Below are positions 1 to 5,381 of a stretch of DNA of 5,381 nt, in pieces; position 1 is the stretch's first letter; every line of letters starts with the position of its first letter. The translations under genes were made by a program, and so were the position numbers. Under the pieces are notes generated by a model. The model was not told the origin of the DNA and searched no databases. It saw only the letters and a program-made list of their open reading frames with translations. This stretch comes from Emcibacter sp. (GTDB taxonomy: Bacteria > Pseudomonadota > Alphaproteobacteria > Sphingomonadales > Emcibacteraceae), in contig JAGLJX010000014.1 in NCBI GenBank assembly GCA_023142175.1, positions 1 to 5,381 on the forward strand. The letters are read 5' to 3'.

Positions 1-759
1 ATATGTTACACTCAGATAGTCCATAATACTGGTTTCAACGCCTTTCAAACCCGGAATATGGCCAACGATTGGGTCAAGGTCTTCTTTTTTAATCAGATTT
101 TTAACTTTTTTATCCTTGTAGCCCCGGTCCGTATGGGGCGACAGATCAGCAATCATAAATATAGGGTCACCGGGTTTTAGTCCGACATTAATAGTAACCG
201 TTTTGCCATCCTTTTTATCTACCCGCCCCATAAGGGCAAGAGGAACATTAGTCCATTGATAATTCTTTATGCCGCCATGGTAATTAGTCTGAAACATTGC
301 GAATTCACCACTGCTGTACAGAGGACGGCCCTTTAGCTCCAGACGCGGAGAATCAATATGTGCGCCAACCACATGAAGCCCGCTCTCCAACCCGTCCTGC
401 CCAATGACTATAAAAGTTATGGCTCGATCCCGGTTAATATCATAATAACGCGCCCCCGCTGTCATAGGAGAATTAGCCTTGAGAGGTTGGAAGCCATTGT
501 TTTTAGCAAATTTTACCGCCTCTACTACAAAGGATAGTTCCGTACGGGCCTTGCCGATAAATGTCTTATAATCCTCGGCAAAGGCATATATCTGTTTTTG
601 TTGTTTCTTTCCAACGGCCACCCATGAAGAATTGCATTTCAGCTTATCCTGGCAATCCCCCACCGCCGTACTTGCAGCCACAGAAGGCGCTATAAAAACC
701 AGAGCAAGACAAACCACGCTCCAAAATTGCTTCGTGCATTTCAAAATTCTAATTTTCAT
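1..759 (-). CDS. M18-family aminopeptidase with signal peptide (5' part of gene, runs off left edge)
   Basis: The first 253 codons are present; the frame is still open at the window edge, so the C-terminal part is missing. The protein resembles M18 metallo-aminopeptidases of the bacterial type, which remove N-terminal residues from peptides using two metal ions. Visible family motifs are a region around residues 63-90 (YKTFIGKARTE...NNGF), GAHIDSPRLELK at 132-143 with H134 and D136 as the expected first metal-binding pair, NYHGGIKNYQW at 159-169, and DLSPHTDR at 205-212. The remaining metal ligands would lie off the edge. Unlike ordinary cytosolic M18 enzymes, the N-terminus looks like a Sec signal peptide: K2, R4, K7 and K10, then a hydrophobic stretch of about 15 residues and a likely cut after SVAA near residue 29. 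Two cysteines (C36, C42) follow the cut. The ATG at 759 has only a weak GGGAA ribosome site 5 bases upstream. The gene is divergent from the amidohydrolase gene. Family assignment is solid; export is inferred. Confidence 0.86.
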   Translation of the reverse strand, partial: MKIRILKCTKQFWSVVCLALVFIAPSVAASTAVGDCQDKLKCNSSWVAVGKKQQKQIYAFAEDYKTFIGKARTELSFVVEAVKFAKNNGFQPLKANSPMTAGARYYDINRDRAITFIVIGQDGLESGLHVVGAHIDSPRLELKGRPLYSSGEFAMFQTNYHGGIKNYQWTNVPLALMGRVDKKDGKTVTINVGLKPGDPIFMIADLSPHTDRGYKDKKVKNLIKKEDLDPIVGHIPGLKGVETSIMDYLSVTY

Positions 760-787
760 GAAAATTCCCGACATATATTGCTTTTTT

Positions 788-805
788 TATTTAAGCCCTT
801 AAATA
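788..805. promoter_or_regulatory. 18-bp palindrome between divergent genes, possible operator
   Basis: Two perfect 8-base arms, TATTTAAG and CTTAAATA, are separated by CC. The site lies in the 91-base region between the divergent starts at 759 (minus) and 851 (plus), where a dimeric regulator or overlapping promoters would be expected. It is AT-rich, so chance is a real alternative, and no regulator gene is visible nearby. The symmetry is seen directly; an operator role is inference. Confidence 0.3.
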
Positions 806-850
806 TTAGATATTCAGCGGACAGATTTTCTACAGAATTGCATCATATTT

Positions 851-1630
851 ATGAATTTACAATCAAATTATGGCCCAAACCACAGCTTTGAAGTCCTTAA
901 CCCCAAGGGCATGGCTAATATCATATTAATTTGTGAACATGCCAGCAATTATATCCCACAAGAGTATGATAATCTGGGGCTTGAAAGTGATTTTCTAGAC
1001 AAGCATATTGCATGGGATATAGGCATGGAACAACTGACCCGGCAAATGTCGGAGCGACTTGATGCCCCCGCCATTATTGCTACATTCTCAAGGCTGCTCA
1101 TTGATCCCAACCGGGAAGAAGATCATGCAACCCTGATTCCTCAGGCAAGTGACAACATTCCAATCCCCGGCAATCAAAATCTCTCTCAGGCAGAAGTCGA
1201 AAACCGCAAGAATAAATATTATCATTCCTTTCATAACCGCGCGGAAGAACTGGTTAAGACCAAAACTTCCTCCGGTAATGTGCCATTAATATGCGGCATG
1301 CACAGCTTTACCCCAAATATGAACGGATATAGCCGTCCTTGGCATGCGGGTATGTTATGGAACAAAGATCCGCGACTGGCACAAGCGCTGATCAAAAGCC
1401 TGATGACACGGGGATATAATGTGGGTGATAATGAACCATATTCCGGACAGAATTTATTTTTTACCATGATGCGGCACGGCAATGATCATGGTGTCCCCCA
1501 TGTGACCATCGAAATCCGGCAGGATGAAGTTTCTAACCCGCAAGGCATAGATAAATGGGCCGATATTCTGAGCAGTGATCTGGAAGAAATTACCCGAAAC
1601 ACACACATAAGAAGCATAAAAAAATATTAA
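851..1630 (+). CDS. N-formylglutamate amidohydrolase family protein
   Basis: This 259-residue protein has the full set of family motifs (PF05013): CEHAS at 28-32, HIAWDIG at 52-58, SRLLIDPNR at 80-88, HSFTP at 151-155, PYSG at 196-199 and H217 followed by EIRQD at 221-225. The conserved His, Asp and Glu residues are the likely zinc-site and catalytic residues. The founding member, HutG, hydrolyses N-formyl-L-glutamate to glutamate and formate in histidine breakdown. No other hut gene is present here. The paralogue sitting beside DUF1244 and GapR genes in alphaproteobacteria may act on a different N-acyl amino acid, so the substrate is open. The enzyme should be cytoplasmic, as no signal peptide is seen. 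The ATG at 851 lacks a clear Shine-Dalgarno sequence. It is preferred over the ATG at 911 because the SFEVLNPKG segment (12-20) before CEHAS is a usual part of the family. The DUF1244 gene begins 12 bases after the stop. Confidence 0.9.
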   Translation: MNLQSNYGPNHSFEVLNPKGMANIILICEHASNYIPQEYDNLGLESDFLDKHIAWDIGMEQLTRQMSERLDAPAIIATFSRLLIDPNREEDHATLIPQASDNIPIPGNQNLSQAEVENRKNKYYHSFHNRAEELVKTKTSSGNVPLICGMHSFTPNMNGYSRPWHAGMLWNKDPRLAQALIKSLMTRGYNVGDNEPYSGQNLFFTMMRHGNDHGVPHVTIEIRQDEVSNPQGIDKWADILSSDLEEITRNTHIRSIKKY

Positions 1631-1642
1631 TGGAGACTATAA

Positions 1643-1948
1643 ATGGATAACCAAACCCGTATCGAAATCGAAGCCGCTGCTTTCAGAAGGCTTTTATCCC
1701 ATCTTTCCAAACGTACAGATGCCCAGAATATAGACCTTATGGGCCTGTCCGGCTTTTGCCGTAATTGCCTGTCCAACTGGTATCAGGACGCAGCAGAGGA
1801 AAAAGGCGTCACAATCGACAAGTCCGAAGCCCGCGAAATTATCTATGGTATGCCTTACGCAGAATGGGTAGAAAAATATCAGACAAAAGCAACCGATGAG
1901 CAATTAAAACTCATGGATGAAAGCCTGAAGAAAAACGAGAAAATGTAA
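1643..1948 (+). CDS. DUF1244 family protein
   Basis: This small 101-residue protein matches the DUF1244 family (PF06844). The recognisable core is RTDAQNIDLMGLSGFCRNC around residues 24-42, followed by LSNWY (43-47) and YGMPYAEWVEKYQ (68-80). The FCRNC segment holds a CxxC pair (C39, C42). The family has no established function that I know of. A structure of the Sinorhizobium homologue SMc04008 exists, as I remember, and it is helical. No signal peptide or membrane segment is seen, so it is probably cytoplasmic. The start is well supported by GGAG at 1632-1635, 7 bases before the ATG. The gene sits 12 bases after the amidohydrolase stop and is probably cotranscribed with it, which suggests a related role that remains unknown. 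The C-terminus is rich in lysine and glutamate, and the length is normal for the family. Confidence 0.9.
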   Translation: MDNQTRIEIEAAAFRRLLSHLSKRTDAQNIDLMGLSGFCRNCLSNWYQDAAEEKGVTIDKSEAREIIYGMPYAEWVEKYQTKATDEQLKLMDESLKKNEKM

Positions 1949-1963
1949 TTATTTTATTTACTG

Positions 1964-1992
1964 TTGCCAAGCTCCGCAGAGGTGGATATTGT
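1964..1992 (+). promoter_or_regulatory. Candidate sigma-70-type promoter for gapR
   Basis: TTGCCA at 1964-1969 and TATTGT at 1987-1992 are separated by 17 bases. They match the -35 and -10 consensus at five and four of six positions. The site lies in the 74-base gap after the DUF1244 gene and would give a leader of roughly 20-25 bases before gapR. It would let gapR be expressed apart from the upstream pair. This is inferred from sequence alone, and alphaproteobacterial promoters often deviate from this consensus. Confidence 0.33.
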
Positions 1993-2022
1993 GCGTCTTC
2001 ATTTTAAATTGGAGCAAAATTT

Positions 2023-2274
2023 ATGACCGATGTTGGTGGTATCGCACAGGATGTATTGCGTTCTTTTGTCGAACGTATTGAAAGACTGGAAGAAGAAAAG
2101 AAAAACTATGCGGATGACATCAAGGATGTCTATTCCGAGGCTAAATCATCGGGATTCGACGCAAAAGTTCTGCGTCAGATTGTCAGAATGAGAAAAATGG
2201 AAGACCACGACCGACAAGAACAAGAAGCCCTTGTCGATCTATATGCTCACGCATTGGGTATGCTACGCGGCTAA
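2023..2274 (+). CDS. gapR: GapR, AT-rich-DNA-binding nucleoid protein (DUF2312/UPF0335)
   Basis: This 83-residue protein matches GapR of alphaproteobacteria (about 89 residues in Caulobacter crescentus). Nearly all of it is predicted helical and highly charged. A coiled-coil-like segment runs from about 10 to 42 ([20 protein letters not shown] onward), followed by the conserved [15 protein letters not shown] (44-58) and a C-terminal helix ending in LYAHALGML (73-81). In Caulobacter, GapR oligomers clamp around AT-rich, overtwisted DNA, help topoisomerases and are needed for normal chromosome replication and cell division. The same role is inferred here. The start is supported by GGAG at 2011-2014, 8 bases before the ATG. 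The gene follows the amidohydrolase/DUF1244 pair in the same direction but with a 74-base gap that holds a possible promoter. Its TAA stop overlaps the stop codon of the convergent small membrane protein gene. Confidence 0.93.
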   Translation: MTDVGGIAQDVLRSFVERIERLEEEKKNYADDIKDVYSEAKSSGFDAKVLRQIVRMRKMEDHDRQEQEALVDLYAHALGMLRG

Positions 2275-2507
2275 TCTTCCTTATTGGAATTAATAGCGTC
2301 AACAATCTTCTGGGTGCGGGCATCAGACCGCGCCCCATGCACGACGATAATCGCATGGATAATCGTAATGCCCAATACCAAGAATCCGCCAAGAATAAAA
2401 AATATCAATCCCAATAACCAGAATACGGCATTGATGATCGCCTGAAATATTTTTCCCTCGAGAAGTAATGCCAGCGGGGGAATAAGTATTGCCACCAAAT
2501 AAATCAT
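2271..2507 (-). CDS. Small membrane protein of the Pmp3/YqaE type
   Basis: This gene encodes a 78-residue, strongly hydrophobic protein. From the N-terminus it has a first membrane segment (about 2-16) containing the [14 protein letters not shown] motif of the Pmp3/YqaE family (PF01679). A second hydrophobic stretch (about 21-56) follows, possibly two passes, ending in IIHAIIVV (49-56). A polar C-terminal tail (57-78) is rich in charged residues. Family members are small proteins linked to membrane potential and salt or cold stress; the function here is unproven. The ATG at 2507 is chosen because a perfect AGGAGGT ribosome site lies 8 bases before it (plus-strand positions 2516-2522), and the protein then begins with the first membrane helix, as is usual. 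The frame stays open back to an ATG at 2627, but that start has no properly spaced ribosome site and would add 40 residues unlike the family. The gene converges on gapR with overlapping stops. Confidence 0.75.
   Translation of the reverse strand: MIYLVAILIPPLALLLEGKIFQAIINAVFWLLGLIFFILGGFLVLGITIIHAIIVVHGARSDARTQKIVDAINSNKED
2312..2335 (+). other. Stable hairpin downstream of gapR, possible mRNA 3'-end structure
   Basis: GGGTGCGG at 2312-2319 and CCGCGCCC at 2328-2335 can form an 8-bp stem around an 8-base loop when read as plus-strand RNA. It has seven Watson-Crick pairs and one U-G wobble. It starts 37 bases after the gapR stop and lies inside the convergent gene. On the minus strand the wobble becomes a C-A mismatch, so the structure favours the gapR transcript. 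No T-run follows, so it is not a classical intrinsic terminator. Confidence 0.3.
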
Positions 2508-2530
2508 AATAAGATACCTCCTTTTTTGTA

Positions 2531-2561
2531 ATTGGGTCATATTGGCAAATTCAAACCCAAT
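2531..2561 (-). promoter_or_regulatory. Inverted repeat in the leader of the small membrane protein gene
   Basis: ATTGGGT (2531-2537) and ACCCAAT (2555-2561) are perfect 7-base inverted arms 17 bases apart. They lie upstream of the AGGAGGT ribosome site at 2516-2522 that serves the minus-strand gene. If transcription starts upstream, the arms could form a stem ending 8 bases before that site and affect translation. Alternatively they could bind a protein as DNA. I could not place a convincing promoter for this gene, so the role is open. Confidence 0.25.
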
Positions 2562-2610
2562 ATCAAATGTTTTTTTTAATTTTAATAGCCTGCTACCATC
2601 AGAAGTAACT

Positions 2611-2642
2611 TTGTCATTGCACTTCATCCTTTAATTTATGAT
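2611..2642 (+). promoter_or_regulatory. Weak candidate promoter for the pepF-pntA pair
   Basis: TTGTCA (2611-2616) resembles a -35 element and TATGAT (2637-2642) a -10 element, each matching consensus at five of six positions. The 20-base spacing is longer than ideal. The site lies in the 177-base divergent region before pepF. A promoter is expected somewhere here because the upstream gene is on the other strand. This exact placement is tentative. Confidence 0.2.
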
Positions 2643-2684
2643 ATTGGAACCTATATAAAAATTACCAATAACATAAAGGCTATT

Positions 2685-4472
2685 ATGACCTCGCTCGACA
2701 CATCTCTCCTGCCCCTGTGGGATTTATCAGACCTCTATACCGCAATGGATTGTCCTGAACTGAAACGGGACCATGACAGCCTTGAAAAGCTCGCCAAAAA
2801 CTTTGCCAAAAACTATAAAGGGAAACTTGGCGCACTCTCGGCGCAAGAAATTCTGAATTCTGTAACCGAATATGAGGTTATGGAAGAAATTATGGGGCGG
2901 GTCATGAGCTATGCAGGGCTGCTTCATGCCGGAGATGTTATTGATGGGGAAATATCAAAATTTTACCAGTCCTGCCATGAGAGAATAACTGAGATCAGCA
3001 CAAAGCTGCTGTTTTATACGCTTGAAATAAATCGTTTAGAAGAAACTAAAATTGACAAATGGTTGGGACAATCAACTCCCTTGGCCCGCTATCGCCCGTG
3101 GTTTGACAGCATCCGTCAATATCGCCCACACCAGTTGGATGATAAGCTGGAAGAGCTTCTTCTGGAGAAATCCGTTGCTGGACGCGCCGCATGGGTTCGT
3201 CTGTTCGATGAAACCATGGCAGACCTGAAATTTGGCTATACGGATCCGGCCACAGGAGAGACACGCTCCGTTGGCACGGAACAGGCACTGGATTATCTGT
3301 CCGATGCTCAGGCCGACAGACGCAAAGCTGCCGCAGACTGTCTGTCCACCACATTCAATAAAAATATTCGCCTGTTTACTCATATCACCAACACACTTGC
3401 TAAGGACAAAGAGATCGAGGATCGTTGGCGTAAATTTGACGACCCCACATCATCCCGCCATCTCTCAAACCAACTGGAGAAAGAAGTTGTTGATGCCTTG
3501 GTCGGGGCAGTAAAAGACGCTTATCCGCGCCTGTCACACCGCTATTACAAGATGAAGGCCAAATGGTTTGGCAAGGACAAGCTGGACTGGTGGGATCGTA
3601 ATGCGCCCCTGCCTGACGGCAATGACCAAATACATCAATGGCCCGATGCCATTAAAATTGTTTTGGAGGCATATGATGAATTTTCGCCGGAAATGGCAAA
3701 GGTCGGACAAAGGTTTTTTGACAATGACTGGATAGATGTGCCCGTGCGCAATGGCAAGTCACCGGGTGCCTTTGCTCACCCGACAGTCCCCAGCGCCCAT
3801 CCTTATTTATTGTTGAATTACCTTGGCAAGACCCGTGACGTCATGACGCTGGCCCATGAGCTTGGTCACGGTGTGCATCAGATATTGGCGGGGCCGCAGG
3901 GGCCACTTCTGTCCGATACGCCGCTGACACTGGCAGAAACGGCCAGTGTCTTTGGTGAAATGCTCACCTTCCGGTCTTTATTATCCAAAGAACAGGATAG
4001 CCGCAAAAGAAAAATCATGGTCGCGGGCAAAGTCGAAGATATGCTCAATACGGTTGTCCGTCAGGTGGCTTTTTTCGATTTTGAGGCCAGAGTTCATGCC
4101 GCCCGCAAAAACGGAGAACTATCCACCGATGATCTTGGCGACATTTGGATGGCAGTTCAGCAAGAGAGTCTGGGCGATGCTATTCGCCTTGATGACAGCT
4201 ACCGAAACTTCTGGTGCTACATCCCCCATTTTATTCATTCACCTTTTTACGTTTATGCCTATGCTTTTGGTGATTGTCTGGTAAACTCCCTTTACGCAAC
4301 CTATCAACAACAGCCTGAGGGCTTTCAAAAAAAATATATTGATATGTTGTGTGCGGGAGGAAGTCTACGACACAAGGAACTCTTAAAACCATTTGGACTT
4401 GATGCTGGCAACCCTGATTTCTGGGCAACCGGACTAAATATGATTAGCGAATTAATTGATGAAATAGAATAA
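2685..4472 (+). CDS. pepF: M3-family oligoendopeptidase F
   Basis: This complete 595-residue zinc metallopeptidase has the normal length for PepF-type M3 enzymes, which cut short peptides in the cytoplasm. The N-terminal LPLWDLSDLY (9-18) is characteristic of the alphaproteobacterial group, and a helical N-terminal domain occupies roughly residues 20-190. The catalytic domain contains HELGH at 391-395, with H391 and H395 as zinc ligands and E392 as the general base. The third ligand is E418 in LAETASVFGEM (416-426). Near the C-terminus, HFIHSPFYVYAYAFG (515-529) supplies the His and Tyr residues that contact substrate in M3 enzymes. The C-terminal GNPDFWATGL segment is also family-typical. 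All key residues are intact and there is no signal peptide. The ATG at 2685 has AAAGG 5 bases upstream. pntA starts 17 bases after the stop, so the two genes are probably cotranscribed, though no shared pathway is evident. Confidence 0.95.
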   Translation: MTSLDTSLLPLWDLSDLYTAMDCPELKRDHDSLEKLAKNFAKNYKGKLGALSAQEILNSVTEYEVMEEIMGRVMSYAGLLHAGDVIDGEISKFYQSCHERITEISTKLLFYTLEINRLEETKIDKWLGQSTPLARYRPWFDSIRQYRPHQLDDKLEELLLEKSVAGRAAWVRLFDETMADLKFGYTDPATGETRSVGTEQALDYLSDAQADRRKAAADCLSTTFNKNIRLFTHITNTLAKDKEIEDRWRKFDDPTSSRHLSNQLEKEVVDALVGAVKDAYPRLSHRYYKMKAKWFGKDKLDWWDRNAPLPDGNDQIHQWPDAIKIVLEAYDEFSPEMAKVGQRFFDNDWIDVPVRNGKSPGAFAHPTVPSAHPYLLLNYLGKTRDVMTLAHELGHGVHQILAGPQGPLLSDTPLTLAETASVFGEMLTFRSLLSKEQDSRKRKIMVAGKVEDMLNTVVRQVAFFDFEARVHAARKNGELSTDDLGDIWMAVQQESLGDAIRLDDSYRNFWCYIPHFIHSPFYVYAYAFGDCLVNSLYATYQQQPEGFQKKYIDMLCAGGSLRHKELLKPFGLDAGNPDFWATGLNMISELIDEIE

Positions 4473-4476
4473 CATA

Positions 4477-4482
4477 GGGAGG
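4477..4482 (+). promoter_or_regulatory. Strong ribosome binding site of pntA
   Basis: GGGAGG lies 7 bases before the ATG at 4490, inside the 17-base gap after pepF. It fixes the pntA start and indicates efficient independent initiation within a shared transcript. Confidence 0.7.
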
Positions 4483-4489
4483 AAAGCAC

Positions 4490-5381
4490 ATGAAGCTTGC
4501 AATACCAAAGGAACGCAGGGAACACGAACGCCGTGTTGCCGCAACTCCGGACACGGTCAAAAAACTTATCTCGTTGGGGTTTGATGTCCATATGGAAACG
4601 AGTGCAGGTCTCATGAGCAGTATTCCCGACAGTGAATATGCCGCTGCCGGCGCAACAATAGCCACAGACGCCGCCGCGACCTATGACGATGCTGATGTCA
4701 TATTCAAAGTCCAAAGCCCCCTACCCGATGAATTGGCCCTGATCAAGTCCGGCGCCATTTTAGCCGCTGTTTTATCTCCCTTTGCAGACCGCGCTTTAGT
4801 TGATGCCTATGCCACGGGCAATATAACCGCCTTTGCCATGGAATTCATGCCACGCATCACCCGCGCACAAAGCATGGATGTTTTATCCTCTCAGTCGAAT
4901 CTGGCGGGTTATCAATCGGTCATTGATGCAGCACAGGAATTCTCCCGCGCCTTCCCCATGATGATGACAGCGGCGGGCACGGTTCCCGCCGCTAAAGCTT
5001 TCATTATGGGCGTGGGCGTCGCGGGGTTGCAGGCGATTGCGACGGCACGCCGAATGGGTGCACAAGTCACGGCCACAGACGTGCGCCCGGCCACGAAGGA
5101 GCAAGTCGCTTCACTCGGGGCCAAGTTCGTCGCGGTTGAGGATGAGGAGTTCAAGCAGGCGCAAACGGCGGCCGGCTATGCCAAGCCCATGTCAGCCGAA
5201 TATCAGAAGAAGCAAGCCGAGCTTGTCGCATCGCATATCAAGAACCAGGACATCGTTATAACGACCGCGCTGATCCCGGGGCGTCCCGCCCCGCGGCTCA
5301 TCACGCGCGCGATGGTTGAGAGCATGAAGTCCGGCGCCGTCATCGTGGATCTGGCCGCTGAGCGCGGCGGCAACTGCGAGC
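4490..5381 (+). CDS. pntA: NAD(P) transhydrogenase alpha subunit, NAD(H)-binding domain I (3' end missing)
   Basis: The first 297 residues are present; the frame is open at the right edge, so roughly the last fifth of an alpha-1-type subunit, or more if fused, is absent. The product is domain I of proton-translocating transhydrogenase, which couples hydride transfer between NAD(H) and NADP(H) to proton movement across the inner membrane. It works with membrane subunits usually encoded just downstream. Motifs in order are IPKERREHERRVAATP (5-20), RITRAQSMDVLSSQSN (122-137), the dinucleotide-binding GVGVAGLQA (174-182) ending in TDVR (196-199), and GYAKPMS (229-235), the mobile loop. By an alignment from memory with a five-residue offset, R122, Q127, D130, S133, D197 and Y230 match residues known in Rhodospirillum rubrum domain I. 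This pattern separates it from alanine dehydrogenase. GGGAGG 7 bases upstream supports the start. Codon use changes sharply near residues 150-175. Confidence 0.93.
   Translation, partial: MKLAIPKERREHERRVAATPDTVKKLISLGFDVHMETSAGLMSSIPDSEYAAAGATIATDAAATYDDADVIFKVQSPLPDELALIKSGAILAAVLSPFADRALVDAYATGNITAFAMEFMPRITRAQSMDVLSSQSNLAGYQSVIDAAQEFSRAFPMMMTAAGTVPAAKAFIMGVGVAGLQAIATARRMGAQVTATDVRPATKEQVASLGAKFVAVEDEEFKQAQTAAGYAKPMSAEYQKKQAELVASHIKNQDIVITTALIPGRPAPRLITRAMVESMKSGAVIVDLAAERGGNCE

Noticed and set aside
1231..1482. Minus-strand open frame inside the amidohydrolase gene
   Set aside because: It is antisense to conserved motifs of a real gene and has no ribosome site or recognisable product.
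2312..2335. Intrinsic (Rho-independent) terminator for gapR
   Set aside because: The stem is good but no T-run follows, so it is kept only as a possible 3'-end structure.
2508..2627. In-frame 40-codon extension of the small membrane protein gene
   Set aside because: No properly spaced ribosome site at 2627, no family similarity, and a much better start at 2507.
3046..3383. Two overlapping minus-strand open frames of about 100 codons inside pepF
   Set aside because: They lie opposite a complete, motif-verified pepF gene, have no recognisable domains and have composition typical of antisense shadows.
4883..5154. Minus-strand open frames within pntA
   Set aside because: They arise from the GC-rich stretch of a clearly coding gene; their Cys/Arg/Ala-rich products match nothing I recognise.
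4490..5381. Alanine dehydrogenase as identity of the right-hand gene
   Set aside because: The RAQSMDVLSSQSN motif, the GYAKPMS mobile loop and the GVGVAGLQA-TDVR region match transhydrogenase domain I rather than alanine dehydrogenase.

Overview
The window looks like chromosomal DNA of an alphaproteobacterium of low to moderate GC. The main evidence is a block of three genes: an N-formylglutamate amidohydrolase-family protein, a DUF1244 protein and the nucleoid protein GapR (DUF2312/UPF0335). DUF1244 and GapR are typical of Alphaproteobacteria, and this gene order recurs in that class as far as I remember. The alphaproteobacterial style of the M3 peptidase and the split-type transhydrogenase alpha subunit agree with this. 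I cannot assign an order or genus. Coding density is high, no gene-free stretch exceeds about 180 bases, and I see no RNA gene, mobile element or CRISPR array.

Left part (1-850): on the minus strand lies the 5' portion of an M18-family aminopeptidase gene. It runs off the left edge and carries an N-terminal signal peptide. A 91-base divergent intergenic region with an 18-bp palindrome separates it from the rightward genes.

Middle (851-2507): the amidohydrolase and DUF1244 genes form a tight pair 12 bases apart. gapR follows 74 bases later with its own possible promoter. Facing it on the minus strand is a small membrane protein of the Pmp3/YqaE type. Its stop codon overlaps the gapR stop codon. 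A strong Shine-Dalgarno sequence indicates that it starts at 2507, giving 78 residues, rather than at the furthest upstream ATG.

Right part (2685-5381): a complete M3-family oligoendopeptidase F gene is followed after 17 bases by pntA, encoding the NAD(H)-binding alpha subunit of proton-translocating transhydrogenase, which is cut by the right edge. The pair is probably cotranscribed.

Functionally this is mostly housekeeping: peptide breakdown (M18, PepF), chromosome organisation (GapR), redox and proton coupling (PntA), and a small membrane protein. I found no convincing undescribed system. The oddest signal is inside pntA: near 4940-5010 GC content rises from about 52% to about 64% and glutamate codons switch from all GAA to nearly all GAG. 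This suggests a mosaic gene or an assembly junction.
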